Below are positions 55,059-63,743 of a stretch of DNA of 64,000 nucleotides, piece after piece. Position 1 is the stretch's first letter. Each line of letters starts with the position of its first letter. The stretch is from Halomonas sp. A40-4. GTDB taxonomy: Bacteria; Pseudomonadota; Gammaproteobacteria; Pseudomonadales; Halomonadaceae. The notes beneath the pieces are model-generated. The model saw nothing but the letters and a program-made list of their open reading frames with translations, had not been told where the DNA came from and ran no database searches. The stretch lies in contig NZ_CP065230.1 in NCBI RefSeq assembly GCF_015767635.1, forward strand, positions 3,658,001-3,722,000, written 5' to 3'. The translations under genes were made by a program, and so were the position numbers.

Positions 55059-56180
55059 TTAGTGCCAGGGTTCGATGGCATAGCGCTCAAGCGCCGCCTG
55101 ATCAAAGCCGAAGCCAAGTCCCGGAGCGGTGGGCAGCAACAGTTGGCCGTCGGCAAACTGCAACTGTGTATCCACCAGGCGCCTGAAGTTAAGCACCTGA
55201 TCGTCAGCGAAGAACTCGACCATGGACACGTTGGGTGCCGACGCCACCAGGTGAATATGCAGGTCGTGGAACCAGTGCGGGTAAATGTCGACACCGTAAC
55301 TGGCCGCTGTGGCGGCGATGCGCCGAAACTCGGTAATACCGCCACATACGGCGGCATCGGTCTGCAGAATCATTGCCGCTTCCTTATCCAGCAACTCCTT
55401 GAAGCGCCAGCGGCCCGCCTCTATTTCGCCCGTGGCGACCGGCACCGGCGTACGCTCCGCCAGGCGACGATGGTTGTCGATATCATCGGGGCTGAACGGC
55501 TCCTCGATCCAGAAAGGGGCGTACGATTCGGCCATGCGCATAAAGGCCAGCGCCGACGGCAGATCCCGCCAGGCATTGTTGGCATCCATCATTACCTGCA
55601 CATTGGGGCCTACTGCCTCGCGCACCGCCGCCAGTCGCGCTTCCTCGCCAGCCAAGTCTTCGCGGCCGACCTTCATCTTGACCGCCTTGAACCCCTTCGC
55701 CACGTAGCCGGCCATTTCTTCACCCAGCATCGCGGGGGTCTTGCCGTCCAGGTAGTAACCCCCGCTGGCATACGCTGGCACGCTTTGCGTGTCGCTTGCG
55801 CCCAGGAATTTATAAAGCGGCAGTTGCGCGGCCCGGGCATTTCGGTCCCAAAGCGCTGTATCCAGAATACTGATCGCACGCATTACCGAACCGCAGCGAC
55901 CATGCAGCAGCGATTCCTGATACATTGCCTGCCACAGTGCCTCGGTCGAATGGGCGTCCGCTCCGATCAGCACCGGCTTGAGCAGTTCCCTGACGGCATT
56001 GGCCACCAGCGAACCCGCATTGTTGCCGCCATAGCAAAAACCAATGCCCACATGGCCATCATCGCCCACCACCTCAACCAGCACGTAATCGCGCTTGAGT
56101 ACCTGGCGATTGGAAAAGCTGGTGGGATTATCCAGCGGTACATTGACCGTCCGAGCTCGTACGTCAGTTATCGTTGTCAT
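55059..56180 (-). CDS. enolase-superfamily (mandelate racemase-type) dehydratase
   Basis: 373 residues. Capping domain with NRQVLKRDYVLVEV, barrel with the KxK base pair Lys168/Lys170 (AVKMKVGRED), metal ligands Asp199 (MMDANNAW), Glu226 (WIEEP), Glu252 (ATGEIE), and the His302 base (PHWFHD). The PHW ending is the mandelate racemase subgroup rather than MLE. Acid-sugar dehydratases of this group make 2-keto-3-deoxy acids; the substrate is not predictable. Same operon as the DapA-type lyase. Confidence 0.87.
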   Translation of the reverse strand: MTTITDVRARTVNVPLDNPTSFSNRQVLKRDYVLVEVVGDDGHVGIGFCYGGNNAGSLVANAVRELLKPVLIGADAHSTEALWQAMYQESLLHGRCGSVMRAISILDTALWDRNARAAQLPLYKFLGASDTQSVPAYASGGYYLDGKTPAMLGEEMAGYVAKGFKAVKMKVGREDLAGEEARLAAVREAVGPNVQVMMDANNAWRDLPSALAFMRMAESYAPFWIEEPFSPDDIDNHRRLAERTPVPVATGEIEAGRWRFKELLDKEAAMILQTDAAVCGGITEFRRIAATAASYGVDIYPHWFHDLHIHLVASAPNVSMVEFFADDQVLNFRRLVDTQLQFADGQLLLPTAPGLGFGFDQAALERYAIEPWH

Positions 56181-56206
56181 GGTAAATCCTTACATTGAGA
56201 TTTGGG

Positions 56207-57712
56207 TCATTCCGGCTGAGTACGGCTTCTCAGCGTTCCCCGCAGCCAGCGGAAAAACGGGGTCGCCTGCAGTACTGAGAAAGCGGCAATGCACAGCAAC
56301 ACAACGGCGATAGGGCTGGTCAAAAAGATGCCCAGATTGCCCTGACCGATCAGCATTGACTGCTGGAAACTGGTTTCCATGACCGGCCCAAGAATCAGCC
56401 CGATCACCATCGGCGCTGGCGACACGCCCGCCTTGTTCATCCAGTAACCGAACAGCCCAAAACCGAGCATCATCCCTACCTCGAACAGGCTGTTGTTAAT
56501 CGCAAAGGCACCAATCACACACAGCGTTATAATCGAGCAGGCCACAAAGCTGTCAGGGATCCGCGTCACACTCACGCACAGGCGGGTAAACAAAAGACCC
56601 ACCAGCAGTAAGCCAATGTTGGCGAAAATGACCGCCCAGATCAGGGTGTAGGTAACATCGCCATAATCTGTGAGCAGATTGGGGCCGGGCAGGATGCCCT
56701 GCACCATGAGAGCACCCAGCAGAATCGCAGTGGAGGAACTGCCAGGAATGCCCAGGGCAATCGTGGGAATCAGGGCACCGCCGACCACCGCATTGTTGGC
56801 GGCTTCAGGGGCGGCCACCCCAGCGATGTCACCCTTGCCGAAACGGCTCTTGTCCTTGGCAAAACGTTTCGCCTCGTTATAGGCGAACCAGCTCGCCGTA
56901 TCACCGCCGGTTCCCGGAATCAGACCGGTAATGATGCCAATGCCGCCGGAGCGGAAAATATTGGGGAGCAAACGGCGAAGCTCGGCCAGTGGCGGAATCA
57001 ACCGGTCGGTGATCTTGCTCGCCACCTTTTGTTTACCATGCGCATTCTCGATCAGGATGAGCGCCTGGGGGATCGAGAACAGTCCGATCAGCGCCACCGT
57101 GAACTCAATGCCCGAGAAAAGATTAATGATGCCGTAGGTCATGCGTGGCGTGCCGGTGATCAGGTCCATGCCGACAGTACTCACCAGCAGCCCCAGGGCC
57201 CCGGAAAGCAGACCGCTGATGACCGAGCCCTGGGCCAGCGAGCCGATGATGGTAATACCCAGTACGGCAATGGCGAAAAGCTCGATCGGGCCGAACTTGA
57301 GTACTAGCACACCGAGTAGAGGCGCTGCTGTGAGCAGTGCAATACCGCTCATCAGACCCCCGATGAAAGACGCGAAGATCGAGACCCCCAACGCCTTGCC
57401 AGCCTGACCCTGTTGCGATAACGGATAGCCATCAAGCACTGTCGCCGCCGCCGAAGGCGTGCCCGGCGTCCGCAACAAAATGGCGGCGATCGAACCACCG
57501 TATGAGGCCCCCACGTAGAGCGACGCCAGCATACTGAGCCCCGAGGCCGGGTCCATACCGAAGGTGAGCGGCAGCAACAAAGCCAGCGCCATCGTGGCAG
57601 AGAGCCCTGGCATGGCCCCCACAAATAGCCCCAGCAGTGTGCCACCCAGAATCAGGGCAATATTGGTGAACGAGATGACGTTGGTCAGGCCCACCAGAAC
57701 AAGGTTATCCAT
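56207..57712 (-). CDS. second TTT large subunit (TctA family)
   Basis: 501 residues with the two translocation loops GAMPGLSATMALALLLPLTF and GLIPGTGGDTASWFAYNEAKR, LRTPGTPSAAATVLDGYPLS and the APEAANNAVVGGALIPTIALGIPGSS segment. About 12 helices. Part of a tctA-tctB-tctC set on the minus strand, where C is transcribed first. Distinct from the tctA at 46167 in sequence and in gene order. Serves uptake of the acid degraded by the neighbouring enzymes. Confidence 0.92.
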   Translation of the reverse strand: MDNLVLVGLTNVISFTNIALILGGTLLGLFVGAMPGLSATMALALLLPLTFGMDPASGLSMLASLYVGASYGGSIAAILLRTPGTPSAAATVLDGYPLSQQGQAGKALGVSIFASFIGGLMSGIALLTAAPLLGVLVLKFGPIELFAIAVLGITIIGSLAQGSVISGLLSGALGLLVSTVGMDLITGTPRMTYGIINLFSGIEFTVALIGLFSIPQALILIENAHGKQKVASKITDRLIPPLAELRRLLPNIFRSGGIGIITGLIPGTGGDTASWFAYNEAKRFAKDKSRFGKGDIAGVAAPEAANNAVVGGALIPTIALGIPGSSSTAILLGALMVQGILPGPNLLTDYGDVTYTLIWAVIFANIGLLLVGLLFTRLCVSVTRIPDSFVACSIITLCVIGAFAINNSLFEVGMMLGFGLFGYWMNKAGVSPAPMVIGLILGPVMETSFQQSMLIGQGNLGIFLTSPIAVVLLCIAAFSVLQATPFFRWLRGTLRSRTQPE

Positions 57713-57813
57713 ATGACTAGACTCCAGAAGCCTGCGTCAGGCACCCACCCCCAACTCGCTGACAGGCTGGGCCGATAAAGGCGAGCTGAGGATAAGAAGT
57801 GCGCACTATGTCG

Positions 57814-58314
57814 TTATGAGGACAGCAATGGCGGCAGCAGCGGCACAGGCAGACCCAAAAAGCCGATGAAAACCGTACACACCAGCGTGACCAGCAACAC
57901 GATACCGATTGCGGCGAAACGCCATGAGAGATGTCCGATGATCGACAGGGCCACGACCATGAAGCCCACCGTGGCGCCCAGGTACCCCAGTATCGAAATG
58001 CTATAGAGGTAGACGGCGGCCAGCAGGAAGATCAGCATGGCCTTCCATGGCTTGCGTTGGTGCTCCTGCTCGCTAACGGCTGTCTCCTCTGGGTCAGCAT
58101 CGGAAGCGGTGGCCGCCCCCTCGACCGACACCTTGCGGCGACGCAGGGTACTGATGATCTCTTGCCCCACCATCGCCGCGCCTAACAAGGCCACGACGAC
58201 CGAGTAGATAAGAGGCATGTTCGCCGCCTTATCGGGGTAGCCAAGCGCAGTGACATAGAACGTCGCTGCTAAGCCAATGGCAAACACCCCCAACACCAGA
58301 CGACTTATGTTCAT
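57814..58314 (-). CDS. second TTT small subunit (TctB family)
   Basis: 166 residues, four hydrophobic helices with a long polar linker at about 60-90 (RRRKVSVEGAATASDADPEET). N-terminal LGVFAIGLAATFYVTALGYPDKAANMPLIY is as usual for TctB. It lies between tctC (48 bp upstream) and tctA (101 bp downstream). Confidence 0.84.
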   Translation of the reverse strand: MNISRLVLGVFAIGLAATFYVTALGYPDKAANMPLIYSVVVALLGAAMVGQEIISTLRRRKVSVEGAATASDADPEETAVSEQEHQRKPWKAMLIFLLAAVYLYSISILGYLGATVGFMVVALSIIGHLSWRFAAIGIVLLVTLVCTVFIGFLGLPVPLLPPLLSS

Positions 58315-58362
58315 CTCACACCCCCTTGTCGATCGCCGTATTGCGCCTTTGGCGCCGTTGCC

Positions 58363-59334
58363 TTACTGGTTGACCTCATCTTTGACATCTGCCCAGATTT
58401 CTACGAACTGGCCTTCCATGTCCTGCATCATCTGGCCGTAATCGTCACCGGTCTGGATGTCGAGGTTCATGGCACGCTCCTGGGCAGTCTTCTGGAACTC
58501 CTCGTTCTCTCCCAGCGCCTCAAAGGCAGCGATCAGCTCATCGCGAGCCTCGTCCGGAATGCCCGCTGGCGCGCTGTAACCGCGTGAGGAACCCGCCACG
58601 ACGTCGATATCCATCTCTACCATGGTGGGCACATCAGGCAGGATATCCAGACGCTCTTCGGCAAATACCGCTAGCGGCCGCAGGCTGCCCGACTCGATGT
58701 GGCCATAGACGTTACCCAGGTTGTTGAAGCTGGCATCGATCTTGCCGCCCAGCGCCGCCGTGGCCGATGGACCATCGCCCTGGAAAGGTACCTTCTGGAA
58801 GGACAGGCCGGTCGCCTTCTCGATCATGATGGTCGAGAAGAAGTCATCCCCCCCAACGCCCGAGTTGCCCACCGTAATCTCACCGGGTCTTTCCTCAGCG
58901 GCAGCGAGGAACTCTTCCACGGTTTCATAGGGGCTATCCTCTGGCACCACGATGATGCCTGGGTCGGTGACCACGTTGGCGATTGGCGTCAGTTCCTCGA
59001 TCGAATAATTGATGGCGTCATTCATGATGTAGTTGGTCATCAACATCGGCGTATTGGTGATGCTGATAACGCTGCCATCATTCGGCGACTGGTGGGCTAG
59101 ACGGGTCCAGGCAATCGCGCCTGTGGCCCCAGGCAAGTACTCGTTAATAAATTCCACACCCAGCGACTCCCGCAAGAACGGTTGGGTCAACTGAGCCAGG
59201 GCATCACTGCCCCCACCGGCCTTGAAACCTTGCAGCACCTTGATCTCATCAGCGGCTGAATAATCGGCTTGGGCGGCCCCTGAAAACATCAGGGCGGACA
59301 GTAGGGTTGCGGCGTAAGCGCTACGGATTTGCAT
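58363..59334 (-). CDS. second TTT solute-binding protein (TctC family)
   Basis: 323 residues from ATG 59334 behind GAGGT; a reading to 59487 crosses the operator and is rejected. Signal peptide of about 22-24 (MQIRSAYAATLLSALMFSG, AQA-D). Then EIKVLQGFKAGGGSDALAQL, the YLPGATGAIAWTRLA phosphate-type loop, VGNSGVGGDDFFST and the PFQGDGPSATAALGG stretch. First gene of the minus-strand operon. Ligand probably a sugar-acid or other carboxylate. Confidence 0.92.
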   Translation of the reverse strand: MQIRSAYAATLLSALMFSGAAQADYSAADEIKVLQGFKAGGGSDALAQLTQPFLRESLGVEFINEYLPGATGAIAWTRLAHQSPNDGSVISITNTPMLMTNYIMNDAINYSIEELTPIANVVTDPGIIVVPEDSPYETVEEFLAAAEERPGEITVGNSGVGGDDFFSTIMIEKATGLSFQKVPFQGDGPSATAALGGKIDASFNNLGNVYGHIESGSLRPLAVFAEERLDILPDVPTMVEMDIDVVAGSSRGYSAPAGIPDEARDELIAAFEALGENEEFQKTAQERAMNLDIQTGDDYGQMMQDMEGQFVEIWADVKDEVNQ

Positions 59335-59424
59335 CGTTGTTACCTCACGTGCTGTTTGTCGTTGTATCGCACATTGTCGTGCAAGGCGTGCTTGCAAGAT
59401 CAAACGTAGTTGCCTATCAACAAT

Positions 59425-59448
59425 ATTGTCAATAATATTATTAATAAT
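59425..59448. promoter_or_regulatory. palindromic operator candidate between tctC2 and the dehydratase gene
   Basis: Nested perfect palindromes in AT-rich DNA: ATTG-t-CAAT (59425-59433), AATAATATTATT (59431-59442) and ATTATTAATAAT (59437-59448). The ATTG/CAAT style resembles sites of GntR/FCD regulators, and such a regulator is encoded by the next-but-one gene on the plus strand. Both divergent promoters would be covered. Confidence 0.6.
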
Positions 59449-59541
59449 CTTGCCAAGCCGATTTTTACCGCCTAGCCTTGCGTTCAAGAACCGTAATCAA
59501 CGGACCTCCGACAAGCCGCGAACAACATAGAGGAAACCGCG

Positions 59542-61329
59542 ATGAGCCAGGACTTCCGAAACAACCGCCAAGGCAGTGACCATCAGCAATCTGACGCCGA
59601 CGGCCCTACTCTGGGCATGTCCAATCGCCTAACCAACTACGGCGATGCCGACTTTTCGCTGTTCCTGCGCAAGGCTTTTATCAAGGGAATGGGCTACACG
59701 GATGACGCGCTTTCACGCCCGGTCATTGGCATTGCCAATACCTATAGCGGCTACAACGCCTGTCACGGCAACGTGCCGGGGTTAGTCGAGAGCGTAAAAC
59801 GCGGTGTGATGCTCGCGGGCGGCTTGCCGGTCGACTTTCCTACCATCACCCTCCATGAGTCCTTCGCCAACCCCACCAGCATGTACCTGCGCAACCTCAT
59901 GGCGTTGGATACTGAAGAGATGATTCGCGCTCAGCCGATGGATGCCGTGGTACTGATCGGCGGCTGCGACAAGACCGTTCCCGCTCAGTTGATGGCTGCT
60001 TCAAGCGCTGGTGTTCCCACAGTTCAGGTCGTCACGGGTCCCATGCTCTCTGGCTCACACCGCGGGACGCGCGTTGGCGCCTGCACCGACTGCCGCCGTT
60101 ACTGGGCGGCCTATCGCGGCAAGGACATCGACGAGGCGGAGATCAACGAGGTCAACGACAAGCTGGTCCCCACCGTAGGCACCTGCTCGGTAATGGGTAC
60201 CGCCAGCACCATGGCTTGCCTGGCTGAGACACTGGGTATCATGCTGCCCAACAGCGCTACTGCACCGGCGGTCTATGCCGACCGGCAACGCATCGCCGAG
60301 CAATCCGGTGCCCAGGCCGTAGCGCTCGCTCGGGCTGGTGTTACCCCCGATCAAATTCTGACCCCTGAGGCATTCGAGAACGCCCTGCGGGTTCTGCTCG
60401 CATTAGGCGGCTCGACCAACGCCTTGATTCACCTGACCGCCATCGCCGGGCGGCTAGGCATCGACATCGACCTTGAAGCCTTCGACCGCATGAGCCAGGA
60501 AACCCCGGTACTGGTGGACCTCAAGCCCTCAGGCGAAGGCTACATGGAGGACCTGCACCGCGCCGGCGGCCTGCCCACCCTGTTGCGCGAGCTAAAACCG
60601 CTATTGCACCTGAATGCCATGACCATCAACGGCCACACCCTGGGTGAAAACATCGATGCCGCCGTGCACCTCATCGACCAGAAGATCGTGCGCCCCAAGC
60701 AAAGCCCTATCTATGCCCAGGGGGGCATCGCAGTGTTGCGCGGCAATCTGGCCCCCGCCGGCGCCATCATCAAGCAGTCGGCTGCCTCCGCCGAGTTGAT
60801 GACCCATCGTGGCCGCGCCGTGGTGTTCACCGGCCTTGAAGACCTGGCCAACCGCATTGACGATCCCGACCTGGATGTTAACGCCGACGACGTGCTGATA
60901 CTGCAGAATATCGGGCCCAAGGGCGCACCGGGCATGCCCGAAGCTGGCTACATTCCGATCCCCAAGAAACTGGCCGCCCAAGGCGTCAAAGATATGGTGC
61001 GCATATCCGATGGGCGCATGAGCGGCACGGCGGCAGGTACCGTCGTGCTCCACGTTTCCCCGGAATCTGCCGAGGGCGGCCCACTAGGACTGGTGCGCGA
61101 TGGCGACGTCATATCGCTGGATGTCAGCAACAATCGGCTAAGTCTGGAAGTGGATGACACGGAGCTTGATGCACGTCGGCAGGCGTTCAAAACCGAGACG
61201 AGCGAAGCGCCGCTGTTGGGCTATCGTCGCCTGTTTATGGAGCAGATCCTGCAAGCCGAGGAAGGCTGCGACTTCCGCGCCTGTCGACCGGCGCCCACCT
61301 GCAGGATTCCGAGGCAGCATGAAGCGTGA
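59542..61329 (+). CDS. IlvD/Edd-family dehydratase (sugar-acid type)
   Basis: 595 residues. [Fe-S] ligands Cys74 (YNACHGN), Cys142 (LIGGCDKTVPAQ) and Cys215 (GTCSVMGTASTMAC); SDGRMSGTAAGTVVLHVSPESA near the end is the C-terminal signature. Family members dehydrate dihydroxyacid or aldonic acids (L-arabonate, D-xylonate, gluconate). N-terminal 26 residues are poorly conserved. Since valine/isoleucine genes are absent and TTT and sugar-acid genes are next door, an aldonic-acid substrate is preferred over IlvD. GTGA overlap to the regulator frame. Confidence 0.9.
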   Translation: MSQDFRNNRQGSDHQQSDADGPTLGMSNRLTNYGDADFSLFLRKAFIKGMGYTDDALSRPVIGIANTYSGYNACHGNVPGLVESVKRGVMLAGGLPVDFPTITLHESFANPTSMYLRNLMALDTEEMIRAQPMDAVVLIGGCDKTVPAQLMAASSAGVPTVQVVTGPMLSGSHRGTRVGACTDCRRYWAAYRGKDIDEAEINEVNDKLVPTVGTCSVMGTASTMACLAETLGIMLPNSATAPAVYADRQRIAEQSGAQAVALARAGVTPDQILTPEAFENALRVLLALGGSTNALIHLTAIAGRLGIDIDLEAFDRMSQETPVLVDLKPSGEGYMEDLHRAGGLPTLLRELKPLLHLNAMTINGHTLGENIDAAVHLIDQKIVRPKQSPIYAQGGIAVLRGNLAPAGAIIKQSAASAELMTHRGRAVVFTGLEDLANRIDDPDLDVNADDVLILQNIGPKGAPGMPEAGYIPIPKKLAAQGVKDMVRISDGRMSGTAAGTVVLHVSPESAEGGPLGLVRDGDVISLDVSNNRLSLEVDDTELDARRQAFKTETSEAPLLGYRRLFMEQILQAEEGCDFRACRPAPTCRIPRQHEA

Positions 61330-61388
61330 AGGCGAGTTTGGTACACTTCTTAACCATATGCCCTGCCATGGAGGCTGAGAAACCGATC

Positions 61389-62075
61389 ATGAGCCGAACC
61401 GCCCAGCCGTCAACACGCGGTGCCGAAACCCAAGCCTCGCAATCTACCCATGGTGTCAGTGACATCGTGGCCGCGGTAGAAGAGGACATTGTGCTCGGCC
61501 GCCTGCACCCCCGCGAGCGGCTGGTCGAAGAAACCATGATGGAACGCTTCAATTGCAAGCGGCACGTCGTCCGTCAGGCGCTATTCCAACTCGATAGCAT
61601 CGGCCTGACGGAGCGCATCAAAAACCGGGGCGCCTTCGTCAGGAGCTATCCACCGGATGAGGTCGAAGAGATCTACGCCATGCGCGAGATTCTCGAGCTG
61701 GCCGCCGTCAACAAGCTGCCCTTGCCAGCTCCGCCAGAATGGCTTGCTGAACTGGAAGCGGTTCATCAGCAGCATAGCGAGGCCGTGTATGCCCACGACC
61801 TGCGTCAGGTGTTTCATATGAACATCGCTTTCCATCGCACGCTTTTCCGGGCCTGCGGCAACACCTACCTCTACGCCACCATCAACGAGTTCGCCCAGAA
61901 AGCCCACGGCATCCGTTTCATTGCGATCACCGACCGCGACGCCCTCGCTCAAGCCCGCCGCGAGCACGAATTGATGATTGAGGCGATTCGGGACGAAGAC
62001 CGCGAACGCCTGGCTGACCTGTGTCGCCAACATCTGCTACCTTCCAAAAACCGCTACTTGGCGCTTTATACCTAA
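61389..62075 (+). CDS. GntR-family (FCD) transcriptional regulator
   Basis: 228 residues from the ATG at 61389; the frame runs back to a GTG at 61326 that overlaps the dehydratase stop, and GGAGG at 61371 is a bit far for 61389. So the start is uncertain, and translation from 61326 (249 residues) is possible. Winged helix with LVEETMMERFNCKRHVVRQALFQLDSIGL, and a C-terminal FCD ligand domain with the metal/acid-binding set EEIYAMREILEL, NIAFHRTLFRACGN and EHELMIEAIRDEDRERL. Likely local repressor of both divergent operons, with the dehydratase product or sugar acid as inducer. Confidence 0.87.
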   Translation: MSRTAQPSTRGAETQASQSTHGVSDIVAAVEEDIVLGRLHPRERLVEETMMERFNCKRHVVRQALFQLDSIGLTERIKNRGAFVRSYPPDEVEEIYAMREILELAAVNKLPLPAPPEWLAELEAVHQQHSEAVYAHDLRQVFHMNIAFHRTLFRACGNTYLYATINEFAQKAHGIRFIAITDRDALAQARREHELMIEAIRDEDRERLADLCRQHLLPSKNRYLALYT

Positions 62076-62395
62076 GCCTATGCAATAGCTGCAGCAACGG
62101 CTGCATGTGTTGTCTGTGTAGATAGCGCGCTCGTTGAAGAATTTCTTATCCAAGACGGCTCCCCTACCCGACGGAAGAAGCGTTGATAGCTCGCCCCTCG
62201 ACTCTCAGCCAACTTAACCAGCCTGTGCTAGGCTGGACTCAAGTCAGTTGAAGTAGCAGACGCTTGGCGAAGGTCATTCGGCACAACGAGTTGGGAATAC
62301 GGTGGCTGCTAACGACCCTTAGCAGACTAGGCGCCAACTTCTGCCTCGATAACTTCGACGCGCTTTAAGCCCCATTCAAAGTAGAACTGCTTTCG
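62076..62395. other. gap before the radical-SAM module
   Basis: 320 bp with no recognised gene and lower GC than the left side. A perfect 7-bp hairpin CCAGCCT-gtgct-AGGCTGG (62218-62236) and a 6-bp one (TGCAGC/GCTGCA near 62090-62105) lack T tracts. It marks the change from the catabolic operon to a different module. Confidence 0.4.
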
Positions 62396-62407
62396 GTGAA
62401 ATGCCTT

Positions 62408-63325
62408 ATGAAGACCAGAATCGGCCCTGATGGGGTGCATCTTTTCGATCGCTTTTCAGGTCTGAATGTCCTGCTAGATGAATGGCGCCCGGAAGAGGCG
62501 GTTTGGTCGATGTCTCCCCGCCAAGTATCCATTGCGCTCACCAATGTTTGTGATCTTCACTGCGAGTACTGCTATGCGCCTAAGCACAAGGCGTCGCTGC
62601 ATACTGATCAACTGCTTGGCTGGTTGAAGGAATTGGATACTGAGGGATGCCTTGGCATTGGATTTGGCGGCGGCGAACCAACGCTGCATCCTGATTTCGC
62701 CGACATATGCCAACGGGCTGCGGGAGAAACTCAGCTCGCGGTTACATTCACGACTCATGGTCATCGCCTGACTCCACAGCTGGTCGAGCGCCTCAAGGGG
62801 TCGATCCACTTCGCGCGCATTAGCGTTGATGGGGTAGGTCGTACCTATGAAGAACAGCGTGGGAAGCCGTTTGCCAGCCTGCTTCGAGGCATGGAGTAGA
62901 TTGCTACCTTGTCGCCCTTTGGGATCAATGTCGTAGTCAACGAGCGCACGGTTGCAGAACTCGACGCAATAAGCGAGCTTGCTCAAAAGGTTGGAGCTAG
63001 TGAATTGCTGCTGCTTCCTCAGCAAGCAACCACTGCGGTCACAAGCATGAACGAATTGGTCGGCCGAGCACTTCAGGAGTGGGTCTCCAACTACAGAGGC
63101 AAGGTTCCCCTTACGGTCAGTCAGGCGGGTGCGACAGGACTGCCTACGTGCGATCCGCTTCCCAATGAGCAAGGCCTTCAAGCCTATGCGCACATAGACG
63201 CATCCGGCATGCTGCGCGCGAGTTCTTACTCACCCGCTGGAGCGAAAATCGGAGGTGCCGGAGTTTTGTCGGCGCTAAAACAACTCAGAAGCACCTTCGA
63301 GATCAAACTAGAGACGCAATCATGA
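62408..63325 (+). pseudogene. radical-SAM protein gene with an internal amber codon
   Basis: Two parts in the same frame, separated by one TAG at 62897-62899. The first (MKTRIGPDGVHLF onward, a GTG at 62396 is an alternative start) carries the radical-SAM cluster motif CDLHCEYC (Cys-x3-Cys-x2-Cys), GFGGGEPTLHPDF as the SAM-binding GGE, and RISVDGVG. The second continues PFGINVVVNERTVAELDAI, then DPLPNEQGLQ, and a carboxy end at 63325. Joined, it is an ordinary single-domain radical-SAM enzyme of about 305 residues. Either a nonsense mutation, a sequencing error, or suppression. It overlaps the next gene by 4 bases, so the operon itself looks intact. Confidence 0.8.
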
Positions 63326-63729
63326 AGATTTGGAACGGATACGGGTCTGAGCATTCGATGAACCTGGTTCTCATCGGAAAGTTTAAACGAGTGCAAGACG
63401 CGGAGAAGGTCGTGAAGGACATTGACAAGCTTAGCGATCAGGCTTCGAAAGATGACAGCCACTCCATATCTTTTGGTGCTCCAGAGGATCAGAGATTTTC
63501 AGATGACATGCTCTCGTTGCTTCACAGGTTGAACCTCTACACCTTAGGTCCCAATGATCTCGACCAACTGGTATCTGATCATCACCTCGATCTTGAAGGC
63601 GATCAAATCACTGTCACGACTGACGAGGCAGAGGTTTCAGCGTTTGTGAAACTCTTTATCGAGGCTGGTGCGAAAGTTGAAGTCTTCTCAGCACACGACT
63701 ACCCGTCCGATCCCGACGACGCCAGTTGA
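63322..63729 (+). CDS. DUF6375-like small protein
   Basis: 135 residues, ATG overlapping the stop of the radical-SAM frame. Begins MKIWNGYGSEHSMNLVLIGKF, recalled as the start of the DUF6375 family; the rest (KVVKDIDKLSDQASKD, then alternating helices and strands, ending SAHDYPSDPDDAS) is acidic and probably a small alpha/beta fold. No catalytic motif seen. The tight overlaps with radical SAM and the following gene imply one function. Family name from memory, no search made. Confidence 0.62.
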   Translation: MKIWNGYGSEHSMNLVLIGKFKRVQDAEKVVKDIDKLSDQASKDDSHSISFGAPEDQRFSDDMLSLLHRLNLYTLGPNDLDQLVSDHHLDLEGDQITVTTDEAEVSAFVKLFIEAGAKVEVFSAHDYPSDPDDAS

Positions 63730-63743
63730 AAGAGAAAACGCTA

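Noticed and set aside
62218..62236. CCAGCCT-gtgct-AGGCTGG hairpin
   Set aside because: No T tract, so not a Rho-independent terminator; no other role can be assigned.
62897..62899. Pyrrolysine read-through at the amber codon
   Set aside because: No sign of pylT/pylS genes and radical-SAM enzymes do not use pyrrolysine; mutation or error is simpler.
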